From Gossypium raimondii (taxonomy: Eukaryota > Streptophyta > Magnoliopsida > Malvales > Malvaceae): a DNA stretch of 64,000 nucleotides. Under the pieces are notes generated by a model. The model was not told the DNA's origin and did not search any database. It worked only from the letters and a program-made list of their open reading frames with translations. The position numbers and the translations under genes were made by a program. Shown in pieces: positions 48,157 to 60,485 of this stretch. The stretch lies in NCBI RefSeq assembly GCF_025698545.1, contig NC_068577.1, positions 2,947,501-3,011,500 on the forward strand, in the 5' to 3' direction. Position 1 is the first letter of the stretch, and every line of letters begins with the position of its first letter.

Positions 48157-49684
48157 AAAAAAAATGTTCGGTTATTTTACCATAATAACTCAAAATAATT
48201 TATTATTTACATAAATGACCCTGGTTAAAAAATAATCATCTAAATGACCTAAAATGAACAGTGTCGAGGGGTTTTGGACATCTCATGGCCGACACCCATG
48301 TCCCCAATCCCCAAAAAATCACTTGATAATTCAAAAAGTGTTTAAAAAATAAATTTTTTTAATGTAGGTCATTGCATGGTCGACACTCATGTATTTTTTT
48401 CCGGTATCTAAAAGAATTTTGGGTTTTGGCTTTATGGTGGCCAACACCACTTTTTGATTTAAAAAAAAAGAGAAGGTTTTTTAGTTTTGGCTTTATGGTA
48501 GCCGATACCACTTTTAATATGCTCAAAAAGTAAGATAGCCTGAGAGCCAAACCCATGGTGTGCATGCCCATTAATAATAATTGTCCATGCTGCGACATTA
48601 GGTGAAGAGATGCTGGAAACTGACTTGTGAGCATCACTAATACATATTTATAAGGGATGTTCCAACATAAACGTTTGAATGAAATGGCATTTTGATCAAG
48701 TGTGCATGAAGTAATTATCCTTGTTGAAGAGATCTCAGGCATGAACATGCATGAAAGAGAACTGAGAATGTTGAGCTTGTATGTGCTATTTGTAATCTGC
48801 ACATATTCAGGTAGAGCATTAGAGTCTCTTTGTATTGCTCATTTTGAATATAATTAGACATCATTGAATTCCATGTCACAAGGTTTCTTCAAACAACTTT
48901 AAAGCTTTATCAATCTCTCCGCTCCTCGAATATATAGAAATCATGATGTTGATAGAAATTATTGTTCTTTGAGACATCTCTTCAAATAATCTTTTTGAAT
49001 CTTCAACTTGGCCGTAAGCAGCATACCCTTTAAGCTTTAGATTATATGAAGCTGAATTTGCCTCAATGAGTGTATTAAAAATTAGTTTAGCATGATCAAT
49101 CCTACCCATTGATATAAGGCCTATATTAAGTGAGTTTAAAGCATTCAAACACGAATTTGTTACTCCATCATAAACTCTTTTAGCATCAGCAATAGCTTCA
49201 CAATTAGAATAAAATTCAATGAGTGTACCATCAATTAATTGATCAAATTCAAATTCATATTTGATCAAAATCCTATGAACAAGCCTCCCTTCACGTAAAT
49301 TAGCTAACTTCTTACAAACATTTATAACAGAATCCAAAGTGGCGTCGGCCACCACAAAGCCAAGACCCAAAAACCTTTTTTTTTTAAATCAAAAAGTGGT
49401 GCCAGCCACCATAAAGTCAAAACCCAATTTTTTTTATATCGAAAAAAAGTACATGGATGTCAGCCATACAATGGCCTGCAAAAAAAAAAGAGTATTTTTT
49501 TTAACGCTTTTCCAATCATTAGGTGATTTTTAGGGATTTGAGACATGGGTGTTGGCGATGGGGTGCCTAAAACCCCTCAACACAGTTCATTTTAGGTCAT
49601 TTAAATGATTATTTTTTAACTAGGGCCATTTACGTAAATAATGATTTTTGGGTTATTTTGGTAAAAAAACCAAAATGTTCAACT
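48157..49684. mobile_element. Pack-MULE carrying a PPR gene fragment
   Basis: A 1528-bp element flanked by ATCAAATTAG (48147-48156) and ATCAAATTGG (49685-49694), a 10-bp target duplication with one mismatch. Terminal inverted repeats run about 48157-48515 (left) and 49336-49684 (right), with matching blocks such as 'tttatggtggccaacacc' against 'ggtgccagccaccataaa', and 'taaatgaccctggtt' against 'aactagggccattta'. Between the arms, about 820 bp encode PPR protein sequence on the minus strand that is not transposon-derived. Long inverted repeats, a 9-10 bp duplication and captured gene sequence together define a Pack-MULE. No transposase is encoded. Confidence 0.87.
48530..49335 (-). pseudogene. 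captured fragment of a pentatricopeptide repeat (PPR) gene
   Basis: On the minus strand, an open stretch from 49370 (entered from the inverted repeat, without an ATG) to 48876 encodes PPR repeats of the PLS class: 'LREGRLVHRILIKYEF', 'SASYNLKLKGYAAYGQ', 'DSKRLFEEMSQRTIIS', 'SRSGEIDKALKLFEE'. A one-base frameshift at about 48875 follows. The next frame reads 'VTWNSMMSNYIQNEQ' and 'FSVLFHACSCLRSLQQG', then a stop, then 'MPFHSNVYVGTSLINMY' and more stops. A further frameshift leads to 'SSPNVAAWTIIINGHAHHG'. The original gene was probably an organellar RNA-editing or processing factor. This copy cannot make a full protein. Confidence 0.85.
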
Positions 49685-49699
49685 ATCAAATTGGATAAA

Positions 49700-50165
49700 A
49701 AAGGCATAATGACTTTTTTAGCCCATCAGCTTTACAAAAAAAATCATTTTAACCATTTAATTTTTTTTGCCTCTTTTATCTCTTGAACTTGCATTTTTAT
49801 CAAATCACTCCAAAATGAATGGGAAAGTTGATGTTTGCTAACTTTACCGACATGGCATACATGTGGATTGCCATGTGAATGACATATTAACATTTAATTA
49901 CTTTTTTAAAATTAAAAAATTTTGTTATAATTTTAATACTTTTTTAAATAATTTTAATGATTTTTAAAACAAAAAATTATTTGATTTTTTAAAATTAAAA
50001 AATTAATTAAATGTTTATGTGGAATTCACGTGGCAATCCATGTGAATGTCATGCCAAAAAAATTACAAAACCGTTAATTTTTTATTTATTTTAAAGTGAT
50101 TTGATAAAAATATAAATTTTAAGGTTAAAGGAAATAACTTTTTTATAAATTTAAAATCTAAATAA
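49700..50165. mobile_element. long inverted-repeat element adjacent to the Pack-MULE
   Basis: Left blocks 'tttttatcaaatcactcca', 'gacatggcatacatgtgga' and 'acatattaacatttaatta' mirror right blocks 'aattaaatgtttatgtgga', 'tgaatgtcatgcc' and 'aaagtgatttgataaaaata' around an AT-rich centre near 49950. The ends and target duplication are not resolved. No coding capacity. Confidence 0.5.
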
Positions 50166-51239
50166 ATTATTATATCATAGAAAACGTTAATTACCAAATT
50201 AAAAAACATCAAATTCAATTAGCAAATGTTATATTAAATTAATATTATCAAATAAATGAAAAATAAATAAAATCGGGGCTTATTTTATTACACAACAGAA
50301 TCATCCTCTGAGACACGTGAAGATAAACAAAGAAAATGACAATTTCTTTTTATTAAAAAGGTAATTACATCATGGTCTAAATTTTAAATTGATCCTCAAA
50401 TTTCAAAACATTTTAATTAAATCCTTAAAATATAAATTTCATATCAATCAAGTTCTTCGTCAGCGTAGTCATCGAGTTATTGTTAAATGTAGCTCAAATA
50501 TGATGTTAAGCATATCTAAAACACCTTAATTAAATTTTAAATAATCGAATACTTATCACTATATGTTATAAAAACATAAATAGTACTCATTAAAATTTTA
50601 ATGACAGTAACACGATAGATACAAATTGTCAATGTACTAATAATATAGACATACTTAAATTTGATCTGTATATTTTAAATACGCTCGAAGTTGACAATTA
50701 GGCTAACCAAAGGATTTGATTGATGGCAATTAAGGATTCAATTAAAACGTTATAAAGTTTAGAGACTAAATTGAATATAAGTCATAGTTTGGTGGGGTCT
50801 GATAGAATTAGCCCTCGAAGGAACATTCAATCTCAACAAATTTTCTTTGCTGACCAAAGGAAAATGAAGATTGAAAAAATCAAGTGGGAGAAAAAAAGAA
50901 GTGATTAAGAAAGAAAATATCTATAATCTATCAAACAACAAATATGCAAATAGAAGCGACAATATGTCAATATCATTAACAAAGTAGTTGCAGTAGACTT
51001 GACCCGTTAATTACCTCTCAGGCAAAACTTCCATGGAGGAAAAATAAAAAACAAACCGATTATTATTGAAGAGAACCTTTTTTTTTTTCAACACATAGGC
51101 TAAGTGAGCCTTCTTTTTCTCTTTCTAGGATAAGGATCTGTAGAATGTCTGATACGTTTTGACCCCACACTTAAGAATTTTGAAAAAAAATAATATTATC
51201 TGAAAGAAATTTATAATTCTAGGGAAAATGAAAGAAAAA
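50166..51239. other. AT-rich spacer, nothing recognised
   Basis: No gene, RNA or repeat end identified; the last few hundred bases probably belong to the promoter of the next gene. Confidence 0.4.
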
Positions 51240-53004
51240 CGAGAACAACCCAGTTTTGTTTGCTGAATTTGTGCCCTTGGGTTGTTCTTTGTTCTTGGTA
51301 ATTTTCATTGATTGTAGTGTGTGATTAATTTTGTTCTACATTTTTGCTGCTGTTAGGACTCCAGGTAGACGCCAAGATTCGATTGCTTTCGGATAACGTT
51401 ACGCCACAAAGAAGATTGAGGTGAGTTTTGTCTCTGTGTTAACGAATGATTTGATTGAGGCGGGTTCAGATTTTTTCTCGAATCGGGTTTTTACTAATCG
51501 AATTGAGTTCGGGTTCTGATTACTTTTAAGAAAATGCAATCGTTTTAGGCTTTTTGAAGTTCAAGCAAAGCTGGGTGTTTTTCTTTTTCTGGGTTCAGAT
51601 CATCGTTTATTGTCGTTCGAGCTTTCGGGTTTTCTTTCGGGATATAATTACGGGTTTTCGGATATAAATGATGTTATTGTGGTAATAAGATACATCACAT
51701 CATACATGGATGATGGTTATGGCATGAAATGTATGTAACAATGTAAGGGAGGGAGGGATAGACAGATGGGTCTTCTTTTGTCTGTTAACTTGACGTGCCC
51801 TCAGGAAAAATGTTTGTTTGATATGTGTGGGGGGATTTTTGTATTCTTGCTTTTGTTATTTTTCTCTGCTATGATCCAATTTATTTGCTCTAATTTAATC
51901 TTCATTGAACTCTAATCCAAATTGATGCAGAGGACAAACATTCCGTGTTAGCACCTTAAATTTTTTATTTTAGATTATGTCGTATAAGATATGTCGTATC
52001 ATTTAATAGTTAAATTAACGAGAAGGACATGATTAATGAAGACCGATAGTTTGAATATATAATTAGTAATCGGATCAGAACCAGTGGGATTCAAGTCATT
52101 GTTCTATCTCTATGTTTGTGTGTTTATATGTATATGTAGGTGTTAAGATATTACCATGATGATAGCTTTGATGTTATCTTTGGTGAGCTGAATGGAAGAA
52201 TTGGAGGACTCATTATAATCTCCTATGGAAACGTTTTGGAACCAAATATTTAAGAGTGCTTGTAAAAATTTGCTCAGGTGATTAGAATGATGTTTTGTTA
52301 TCTTAGTCCATGATAAAGATTTTGTTTAATTCTGGAATTGGAATTTAAGCTTTATTTTGGATGCCTTTTCTTTTTGGTATATACCTAATATTGTCTTTTC
52401 AGACCAAACATACCACTCGACAAAATGATGTCTTTTCATTTTGCTTTTTACGTCAATATTCTTTTTTAGGATTAAAAACACTTTGGAACTTTTGGAATTT
52501 TTTTCCTTATTTACCCATCTTCTTATCTCTTCTTTTATCTTTCTTTTTTCCCTTCTACTTCTAGTTTGGTAGCAGCTGCCCTTATATTTGCCTCTGCCAC
52601 TGCTTGAATTGCTGCTTGTTTCTCAGTTCAATTGCTGCAGAAAATAAACAAAATTTCATTTGTATGTTCTTTTTAACTTGATGGCTGCATTTCTCCCTTC
52701 TCTATTTCCTTCTTGAGAGGTCTCATGTTTTGTTCTTTAGTTTCATCTTTCAATTTCTTATGTCCTGGCTTTGAGTTGAGTGGTTTTCAATGGAAAATTT
52801 AAACCCCACCACTCTCTGTTATTTGCTTTCTGCTTTTCTGGGTTTTTCATTGTCAATTGCATGAAATTACATTGGTTTCACCTTGTTCGCATTCCTGCAG
52901 GTTTTTCTTGCTGGAATGGTTTCTTACTTGTATGGACTTTAACAAGTTATCAACTCGATCAAGGTGGAAAGGTTTTACCAAGGGGTACTAAATTCTTTGT
53001 GATT
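51240..53004 (+). promoter_or_regulatory. predicted split 5' UTR with a 1.48-kb intron and two small uORFs
   Basis: A non-coding first exon probably ends at 51420 before GTGAGTTTTG. A good acceptor (ttcctgcag) ends at 52900. The second leader part 52901-53004 holds two upstream ORFs: 52916-52942 (8 codons plus stop, 'MVSYLYGL') and 52932-52991 (19 codons plus stop, 'MDFNKLSTRSRWKGFTKGY'), both closing before the main ATG at 53005. Intron position and transcript start are inferred. Confidence 0.45.
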
Positions 53005-54813
53005 ATGGAGAGGGTTTATGAATCATCTAATGGAAATGGGCCGACTAGTAATGATCACATGGTTATGAGGCACTCTCCTAAGTCTCCTTACCAATCATTC
53101 TCTAAGAGATCATTACGATGGCTAGATTTAAGAGTTTTCTATGTCAGAGTAAGCAAGTGTGAGACTGATGAATCAACTCCTATGCACCTTACTCTAAACC
53201 ATGTTCCTTTGAATCCTGATACACTTCTTGAAGTAAATGGTGTTAGAACTGGCATCTATTCTGATGGCCCATCAACCCTTCTTAGAAGGGATAGGCTAGA
53301 CAAAAAATCGGAAGAAGCCACTTTTGTGAGCACGGATAGCATAAGGCTGACAGGAAGCATGAAGTTCGAGGTTTTTAATAAGGATACTCTTCTTCTATAT
53401 GGGGTTTTAGAGTTGTGTGATAGAAATGGTTGCACCAAAGAGTCGAAAGGAAGTGGCCCGATGTGGAGCATGAACTGTGAATCAGTTATAACTACAGGCA
53501 CTGGTTTTCTCAAGACCAAACAATTTCACAGTCCAAGTTCAACTTCACCCACAGTTGAGGTCTATGTTGCAGGGTCATTTTTAGGCAATCCAATTATATT
53601 AACTAGAACTTTACAGCCTAGTTTACGGAAGAAACAAATGAAAGGGATACTAGATTCGATACCGGAGCACGATGCAACTGAAGATCAGAAAGAAGCCACC
53701 CCTTTTCAGGTATTTGTTAAAATCTGGCTGGTTTCCCCTTAGCTACTCATCTGACATGTTGTCCTCCCAATTTATAAAAAGACCATTCATGATGCCCTAA
53801 ATTTTCATTGTCTGATTGACCTCGTTCCTAGGAATCAATCATACTTTTAAGTTTGCAGATGATATGTATGGTACATACTTTTAATTCAAAATGTGATACT
53901 TGGACTACACCGCTGAAAGACATTGTTTACACTAATACCGTACTGGGACAGCTGCATGCATTTATCTCATTTCCATGTCAGTAATCCTTTGTGCAGATCA
54001 GATAATACCCAAACATTCTGTTTTGTTAGATGGGTATGTTTGTGTGATACTTGCCTTGGAACGAATAGAGAAAGCCTGAATATCATGTTGAGGTCAATAT
54101 CATTAAAAGTTCTTTCTGCAGTTTCGTTTTATTAAAGGTTTGGGTAGAAATTGTTCTGCTGTATTGTCTTGTTTCTTTGGGGTTTCCCTTCTAAACCTCA
54201 AACACCCCGGAGTAGTAATAATTAGAAACCTACCACAAATGACTTGGAATGTAGTTCCCTTGATTGAGCTCTTTGCAAGTTTGCATTAACATATACCAGC
54301 TTATTTATTACTTGGATGCTAGTATGATATTCAGTAACTCAACTATCATCTCTATGTTGGAGCTGTTACATCTTATCTACTTTTGAAGCTGATATTTAAT
54401 CCAGTTGATCTTACAGTTCGAATCAAGCCTTTGCAATCCCTTTCTTCATTCCCGGACTGGAACCTTTTTTCTTGGGTGTTGACTTTGCAAGCGCCAACCA
54501 TATTGATGTGTTCCATATATTTAAATCATAACTATGGTAATACAACAGACATAGCTTTTGATTTCTTTGTCTCATGTTTTTACAGATGCTGGATTACTTG
54601 AATCACAAGTCAGAAAGTGAAGAACACAGGTATCTGTATTCAGGGGTGGACTATTTTGAGGGGGAAGATGGGGAGCTGTCATGGTTCAATGCCGGTGTGA
54701 GGGTAGGTGTCGGAATCGGTCTAAGCATCTGTGTGGGAATCGGATTAGGAGTAGGTTTGCTGGTTCGTACCTACCAAGGCACCACCCATAACTTTCGAAG
54801 ACGACTACTGTAA
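53005..54813 (+). CDS. membrane-anchored protein of unknown function, At1g01500-like
   Basis: Two exons: 53005-53709 and 54586-54813 (phase 0, GT-AG), 310 aa. The start chosen, 'MERVYESSNGNG', is the first ATG in frame after the likely 5' UTR acceptor; the frame is open further upstream but has no ATG after that acceptor. A soluble part (about 35-215) begins with 'SPYQSFSKRSLRWLDLRVFYVRVS' (in two stretches) and contains 'SIRLTGSMKFEVFNKD', a beta-rich pattern. The C-terminus has an acidic stretch, then 'WFNAGVRVGVG' and a glycine-rich helix (about 275-298) with GxxxG-like spacing, and a basic end 'NFRRRLL', so it is probably a tail-anchored or C-terminally anchored membrane protein. I recall Arabidopsis At1g01500, whose automatic label as a dehydrogenase-family protein is not supported by any motif visible here. 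Function unknown. Confidence 0.85.
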
Positions 54814-55398
54814 TAAACATTTTCACTTTGCGAAATAAGTCCTCCATATTTCCCATGGGCTAACTTAGATGGTGTTTCTAACATGTCTTCATTATGTGGA
54901 TTAGGAGCTCATAATTTATGATTAAAAAAAGGCCATGAAATAAATTGGATGTATATCAATGACAATGTAGTAATCAAATTATTTTATGTTATAGGTTATT
55001 TGTACCATCATATTCAAGCTAAAATTGAGTCGCACAAAGAAATTTCGATCCAGTTTAGCGATTACTTGCTAATCTAACTCAAGTCAACACTCTTAGATTT
55101 CAAAGAAAACTTAATGCATTTTGATACTCTGAATTAAAGAACAATGTCGTAACCGAAGACTCCGAGGATTTCAAGCAAGATGTTCAAGGCTAGTCAGGTC
55201 GACGATGTTGTTCCTGATGCACTCATTCCACCTTTTCTTCCAACAGAAGAATGACCGAATATTACGCAGAGTGCTGCTGTCATTGAAAAAGCTCAAGTGA
55301 TGGGTGTTTTGAGGAACAAATTAATACTATCAACATTGAGATTCAACGCTTACATACTTGCAAAGCTCCGCTTGCTGATTCGATTTAAAATTTAAGGT
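54814..55398. other. 3' flank and spacer
   Basis: Probably 3' UTR of the preceding gene followed by spacer. A GC-richer stretch at 55140-55330 has no frame I recognise. Confidence 0.4.
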
Positions 55399-55521
55399 GG
55401 GTTTGGATGGACAGTGTGATGCGTTTAGCTTATTTTTTTTGTCTCACGTTACAGTATTTAATTTCACCCCTACCGTTACTTTTACATTAACAGCAGGTAA
55501 ACGTACTGTCCATCCAAACCC
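55399..55521. mobile_element. 123-bp MITE with perfect 17-bp inverted ends
   Basis: GGGTTTGGATGGACAGT at the left is exactly mirrored by ACTGTCCATCCAAACCC at the right. The middle contains 'tcacgttacagtatt', similar to the subterminal motif of the element at 47349. Flanks are 'taaggt' and 'ttagag', so the target site duplication is unclear and the superfamily (Tourist or hAT) open. Confidence 0.7.
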
Positions 55522-56184
55522 TTAGAGTCGTCAAATTAGTCTGGCATTTTGGCAAAAAGGAATAGAGTTGGCAAATGCGCGGGTGCCAGAGCTGTTGCTG
55601 CTTTTTCTTATTGTTTTCCGTGATTGGTTATTTTTCAGTATTTCTACAGTTTGTTGAACTTAGTCAATTTATATTGAATATTTTGGTGCTTATTTGCATC
55701 TTTCACAAAATGATTCATCATGGGAAGCTTAATTGTTTATTTGAATATACGAAATTTCATCGCTTTCATTATTTCATTAGTGGAATGAATAATTGATCAT
55801 GAGTTGTTTATTGGATAAGAATTATTGCTTTATCATTATGGATTGACTTTAAATTTGAAGCTTTGGTTTAGCACGGCTATTTAGTAAAACTCATCAAGTT
55901 TATTGTTCACTTCTTGTTTGCTCTATTTATAGGAGGTTCATTCTCTTGGTGAGGTGTGCAATTTTGAAAGTCGGAAGATTGGATCATCCTGCTCAAACTA
56001 TTTACTTCTAGCTTTCATTTGATTCCATTGTGTTGATTTTTTCATGTTGATTTTGACGTTGAGAATTCTCGAGTATTGAAAAAGAGAAAATGTATCATAC
56101 AGTTAACAAAAAAGAACTTGATACAAAATTTAATTACATGCAAAGTTTGAAATTTTAAAAGAAAAAAAATCACATAACTTAGAC
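55522..56184. other. spacer, nothing recognised
   Basis: No conserved frame or repeat end found. Confidence 0.4.
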
Positions 56185-56815
56185 ACCAAATTAGAACAGC
56201 TCATGAGTCGGGTCGGACTTATGCATACTTTTTAGATCAAATTTTCAAGTTTGGACCCGAACTAAATGGGTTTACTTTTTTACCTAAGCCCGACCTAATT
56301 TAAGAAAGGTAAACCTAGACTCACTCAATCCGTCCATATTTGATTTTTTTTAAATATATAATGTACTAAATGCACTAAAAAACACTAAAACAAAAAATTT
56401 CTAATACATTAAAATATATTAAAAAATATTTATATTAAAAACACTACCTTAAATATAATAAATATTTTATTGTATTAAAATATAATTTTAAATTTTCATA
56501 TTTTAGGTTAGGTTATTTGAGTAAGTTTTTAGGTTTTGGATAAGAAATTTTATTGTTATTGGGTTAGTAATTTAATATAAATATATAATTATTATAATAT
56601 TTTTATAACATAATATATTTGGATCAAGTTAAGCATAAACTAAAAACCTTACCTAACATATAGATAATAGATTTTAAATTTTACCTAAACCCATTTGTTG
56701 TCCACGTATTTTTATCCAAACCTTCCAATTTCTCAAATAGACCTTTAAACCTGGATATATAACAAAACCTAATTTTTAAACTTGAATAAATAACCCGACC
56801 CATGAACAACTCATA
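56185..56815. mobile_element. possible AT-rich terminal-inverted-repeat element
   Basis: The left text 'gctcatgagtcgggtcgg' is mirrored imperfectly by 'aacccgacccatgaacaac' at the right. The inside is AT-rich and non-coding. A similar 'gtccatgggcc' style end is seen near 28690. Ends are approximate and there is no proven target duplication. Confidence 0.35.
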
Positions 56816-57278
56816 AACTTGCATATTTACTAACAAATAACATACAATACTTTCAAAAACATTCTAATATTCTTTTCATAACTTTTTTTAAAAAAAAAAA
56901 GTGCAATGCATGGTAATTGCAAAAACATAAAATTTTAATCTACTGCCAAAATACGAATAATTCATGGAGAAAAGCCAACACCTTCCACGTACGATAGGTA
57001 GGCCAGGTCTATTCGTTCACCATAATTTCAAGGAACTGCATCAAAAGCTTTCAGTTTTTTTTTTTTTTTTTTGCCTCTGTAGCATACATACATTGGAACA
57101 TTGGGATTGAGAATATCTAGTTTTATGTACAAAGAAGCCAGTTTTGACCATACACGTAACCGCACCACTTTACTATATGCACAAAAGTTGGACAGACAAA
57201 AACTGAACTTCCATCACCAGAGTGACACTAAGGGGGAGACTAACCACCTACCACCACCATAAGCAAGTACCATTCTTT

Positions 57279-59850
57279 CTAATCAAGATTTTCGAGTTGA
57301 GGAGGTCGAGTTGCTCTGCGAAACCATGTATTGAAAGCCGTGATTAAGTGGGGGCAATCTTCAACATTTCGGGTTGAGAAGCTGAGACATTGTTGCAACA
57401 ATAGTTGTGCATCCGACATCGGCAGCGTTGAGATGATTCTCAAGAACGTTTCCTCCAATTCCAGGTGCAGTGGTTTATGGCTGGGTAGCATAGGTGACAC
57501 ATTGTCTTTGCACACAAGCAGAACAGGAAGCCAATCTTTCACAAGCTTCATTCTAACCTGAAATTTTATACACACTATAGTCAGGTCCTGACCACCATTG
57601 ATGGGCAAGAAACACTCAACTTCTTTAAAACTTGAGCATCACACATGCGTAACAACCAAGGAATGTAACGCAGCTTTCAGAAACCAAACAAGAAGCAGCA
57701 GACCATTTCCTAGAAAAATTTGGCATTACCCGCGATCTTGTTAGAATAAACTACCCCTTTAGTACTCTGTCATTTATTGTTGTTAGAATAAACTACCCCT
57801 TTGGTACTGTCATTTATTGTTGTAATCTTAGTATCAACACACGCTTGAACCACACTTCTGCTTTAAAATTATAACCTTTAATTACTCTTCAGAAGATCTT
57901 AGTCTTTGACAACCAAAAGTATTCATATTTTATTACAGTTGTTAGATCCAAAGCACATAAAGTTGAGTAGAATTTATTTATCAAACTAACTTGAGTAGGC
58001 ATATTAAGCATATGGTTCCATCACCCAAAAGACACCACAGTGAATATATTTGCTCTTTTAAAACAGACCACTCTTTCTATTTTCACCACTCTATAAAAGC
58101 AAATCACATGTATTAAAAGGTAGCCAAAAAGTGATCAAGGCTGGAGCCAAAGGATTACCCTAACTTACCATTCCAACAGAATTTCCATCGACTCGAATGT
58201 AATCAACAAACTAAAGCAAGAACTTCCTTGCAGCAATCAATTAACAATAGCCAAACTTGGGGTTTATCTTTCAGAATAAGTATTGCAGCAGAGCTTAGAA
58301 AGATCTAAATAACAATATGGTCAGATATCATATACGCAATTCATAATGCACGGTCGCCTAGACTATCATATGCTTGCTTGAACTTCCCAATTTAAACATC
58401 ACAACTTCTAAATTGAAAACAACTTGTTCCCATGGACGATTAATTCCTAAAATTCCACAAACAATTCACATTTGAATGCCTGACGAGCAACCCTGACCAG
58501 CAAAGTCTTATTGATTCCACCAAACAAACACAATTTTACATTTACCAATTCATTGAATGCTGTATGATAAACGCCTGCATATTCAAATAGTGGAATAACT
58601 TGCAAGAATGAAATTGATACCTGTCTAGCAGCCAATATTGTCCCAGCAGCAACAGCATTGGCAAGCTTACAAGTACACCGGAGGACGACAGCAGGGAGTC
58701 CCGGAACAATATTCCTCCAAGCATCATCCCTAAACGCTCTTTGCAAATCCGCCGTAAATGAAGCCTGCTCGCTCCATTCAACCACAGCTGAATCCGCCAC
58801 CCTCAACTCAATCATCCTCTCAACCAACCACAACAAATGCCTCCCATTAGTCATAGCCGTATGCAAATTCAACCTCTGGATCGCCTCCGTCTCATTATGA
58901 TCCCCTCTAAAATCAGGGCTCGTATACTCCTCCAAACTCTCCTTCACAACCTTCAAGCTCGTCTCGAAGGCCCTCTCCAAAACCCTCCTCGCCGATTCCC
59001 GCGACGAAAAATCCCTCAGAAGTTTAGCCACAAACGCTTTAACGAACGCCATATTAGGATGGTTATGAATCGCCGCTAAAATCAAGCCGTGCAACATTTC
59101 TTCGCAAGAATCTTCTTTCCCCGGCGAAAGCCTGACGAGAAGTTCCTTCGATTCTTCCTCCCGCAAGAAGGGGATCAAACTCAGCACTCTCTTCTCCTCC
59201 TCCTCGCTCCACGGCACGGCTTCCAAGAATCTCAAGCATGATTTCACGCAATCCTCGAAGAGTAATTCGAGAGCCACGGGGAGGATCTCGAGTGCGGTGG
59301 AAGCTGATTCGATGACGGTCGCAAAATCGCTCGTGTAAAGCAGTTGGAGGACGGTTAAATGGATGGATATAGAGTTCGGATCGTCGACAACGGCAAGGTT
59401 TAACTGAACTAGGTTATTATTGTTATCATTGCTCCTGGAACCTTCGGCGCCATTGTTGCTCTTGGCGTCGGCGTTCGTTCGGTGTTGCCAACAGTCGGAT
59501 AAAATCGCCGCGAAATATTTTGCGCGGCGGATGACGGCGGAGTGGAGATAGATCTGGATGTCGGATTGGCGGGAAGAATCGGATGGGGCGTCGGAATCGA
59601 ATGGGGAACGATCAACGAAGAGGCGGAGTAAGACGTCAGCGGTGTAGGGATCATTGAAGGAGGAAGTAACGGCATTGGGAGAGGTGGTGATGGTGGATAC
59701 GGAGGAGGAGGTGCGGTGGAGCTTTTGGGAGGATTCGGAGACCGTTTTGTCTGAGAAAGAATTGACGACAGTGGCGGTAGAGGAGAGGCGCGTGGCGGAG
59801 GTGTGGCGGTGAGGCACGCGCTGACGCTTTCGATAGCTGTTTGGTATCAT
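57279..59850 (-). CDS. BTB/POZ domain protein, At1g63850-like
   Basis: Two exons on the minus strand: 59850-58621 and 57557-57279, phase 0, with a 1063-bp intron; 502 aa. An N-terminal Ser/Thr-rich region (1-65) precedes a BTB/POZ fold (about 66-205: 'DPYTADVLLRLFV', 'IYLHSAVIRRAKYFAAIL', 'LQLLYTSDF'). The BTB part holds an Asn/Asp-rich insert with a run of four Asn. A helical C-terminal region typical of a plant-specific BTB group follows ('VPWSEEEEKRVLSLIPFL', 'RLNLHTAMTNGRHLLWLVERM', the latter in two stretches) and ends 'FNTWFRRATRPPQLENLD'. Such proteins are candidate substrate adaptors of CUL3 ubiquitin ligases, but no role is established for this one. The intron contains a short tandem duplication (57739-57820). 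Confidence 0.9.
57739..57820. repeat. near-perfect 40-42 bp tandem duplication in the BTB gene intron
   Basis: Two adjacent units start TGTTAGAATAAACTACCCC and end CATTTATTGT. They differ by one substitution and a two-base deletion. Confidence 0.85.
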
Positions 59851-60485
59851 GGAGGAGGTTGTAGAAGAAATTGATAAATTAGGTTTTGGATAAGGAAGAT
59901 ATGAATAGGGAGGTAATGCTATACTACTACGTGAGGGCCGAGGGGGTAATGCCTTGTAATTTGAGGATGATTGATTGATTTTGGGTAAACTAACTCGTGG
60001 ATGACCCCATTTTTTGGCGTTTCATTTTGGTCCCTCAAATAAAAATATTTATAATTTAATCACTATTGTTACAATAATTAAACATTTTAATCCTCTAGCC
60101 GAATGATGAAATCTAACCTAGTGCTCCACATCATTTTTACTATTTTTTAACCTACCATCTTTCATCTTCTCCTCCACATCACCCCTGCTTCCACCATTCT
60201 TTCTTCTTCTTCTTTTGCTCATTGCTTCGAGCCATTGTACCATCTCTTCCTTTACCCACTATTTCCATCATCATTGCACCATCAAGGGCTTCCAATAAAC
60301 CATGCCCCCATCTAATTATAGCTTCCTCAAGTTACCTAGCACCTAACTTTTGGGTGCTTTCAGTACTTGCAACACTGTGGTTACAATAATTAAAGATTTT
60401 AGTTATCACATCGTTTCTGATGTAACATTTTATATCATCATTTTTTATTTTCTTTATGGGTTATTATTTATCTAGGGTTGTAAAT
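59851..60485. other. promoter side of the BTB gene and a pyrimidine-rich repeat
   Basis: Upstream flank of the BTB gene. 60170-60295 ('cacatcacccctgcttcc', 'ccatctcttcctttaccca') recurs at 60710-60845 and, inverted, at 61915-62010, so it belongs to a dispersed repeat. Confidence 0.5.

Noticed and set aside
57558..57608. In-frame extension and ATG upstream of BTB exon 2
   Set aside because: Intron sequence; the acceptor before 57557 joins in phase with the exon ending at 58621.
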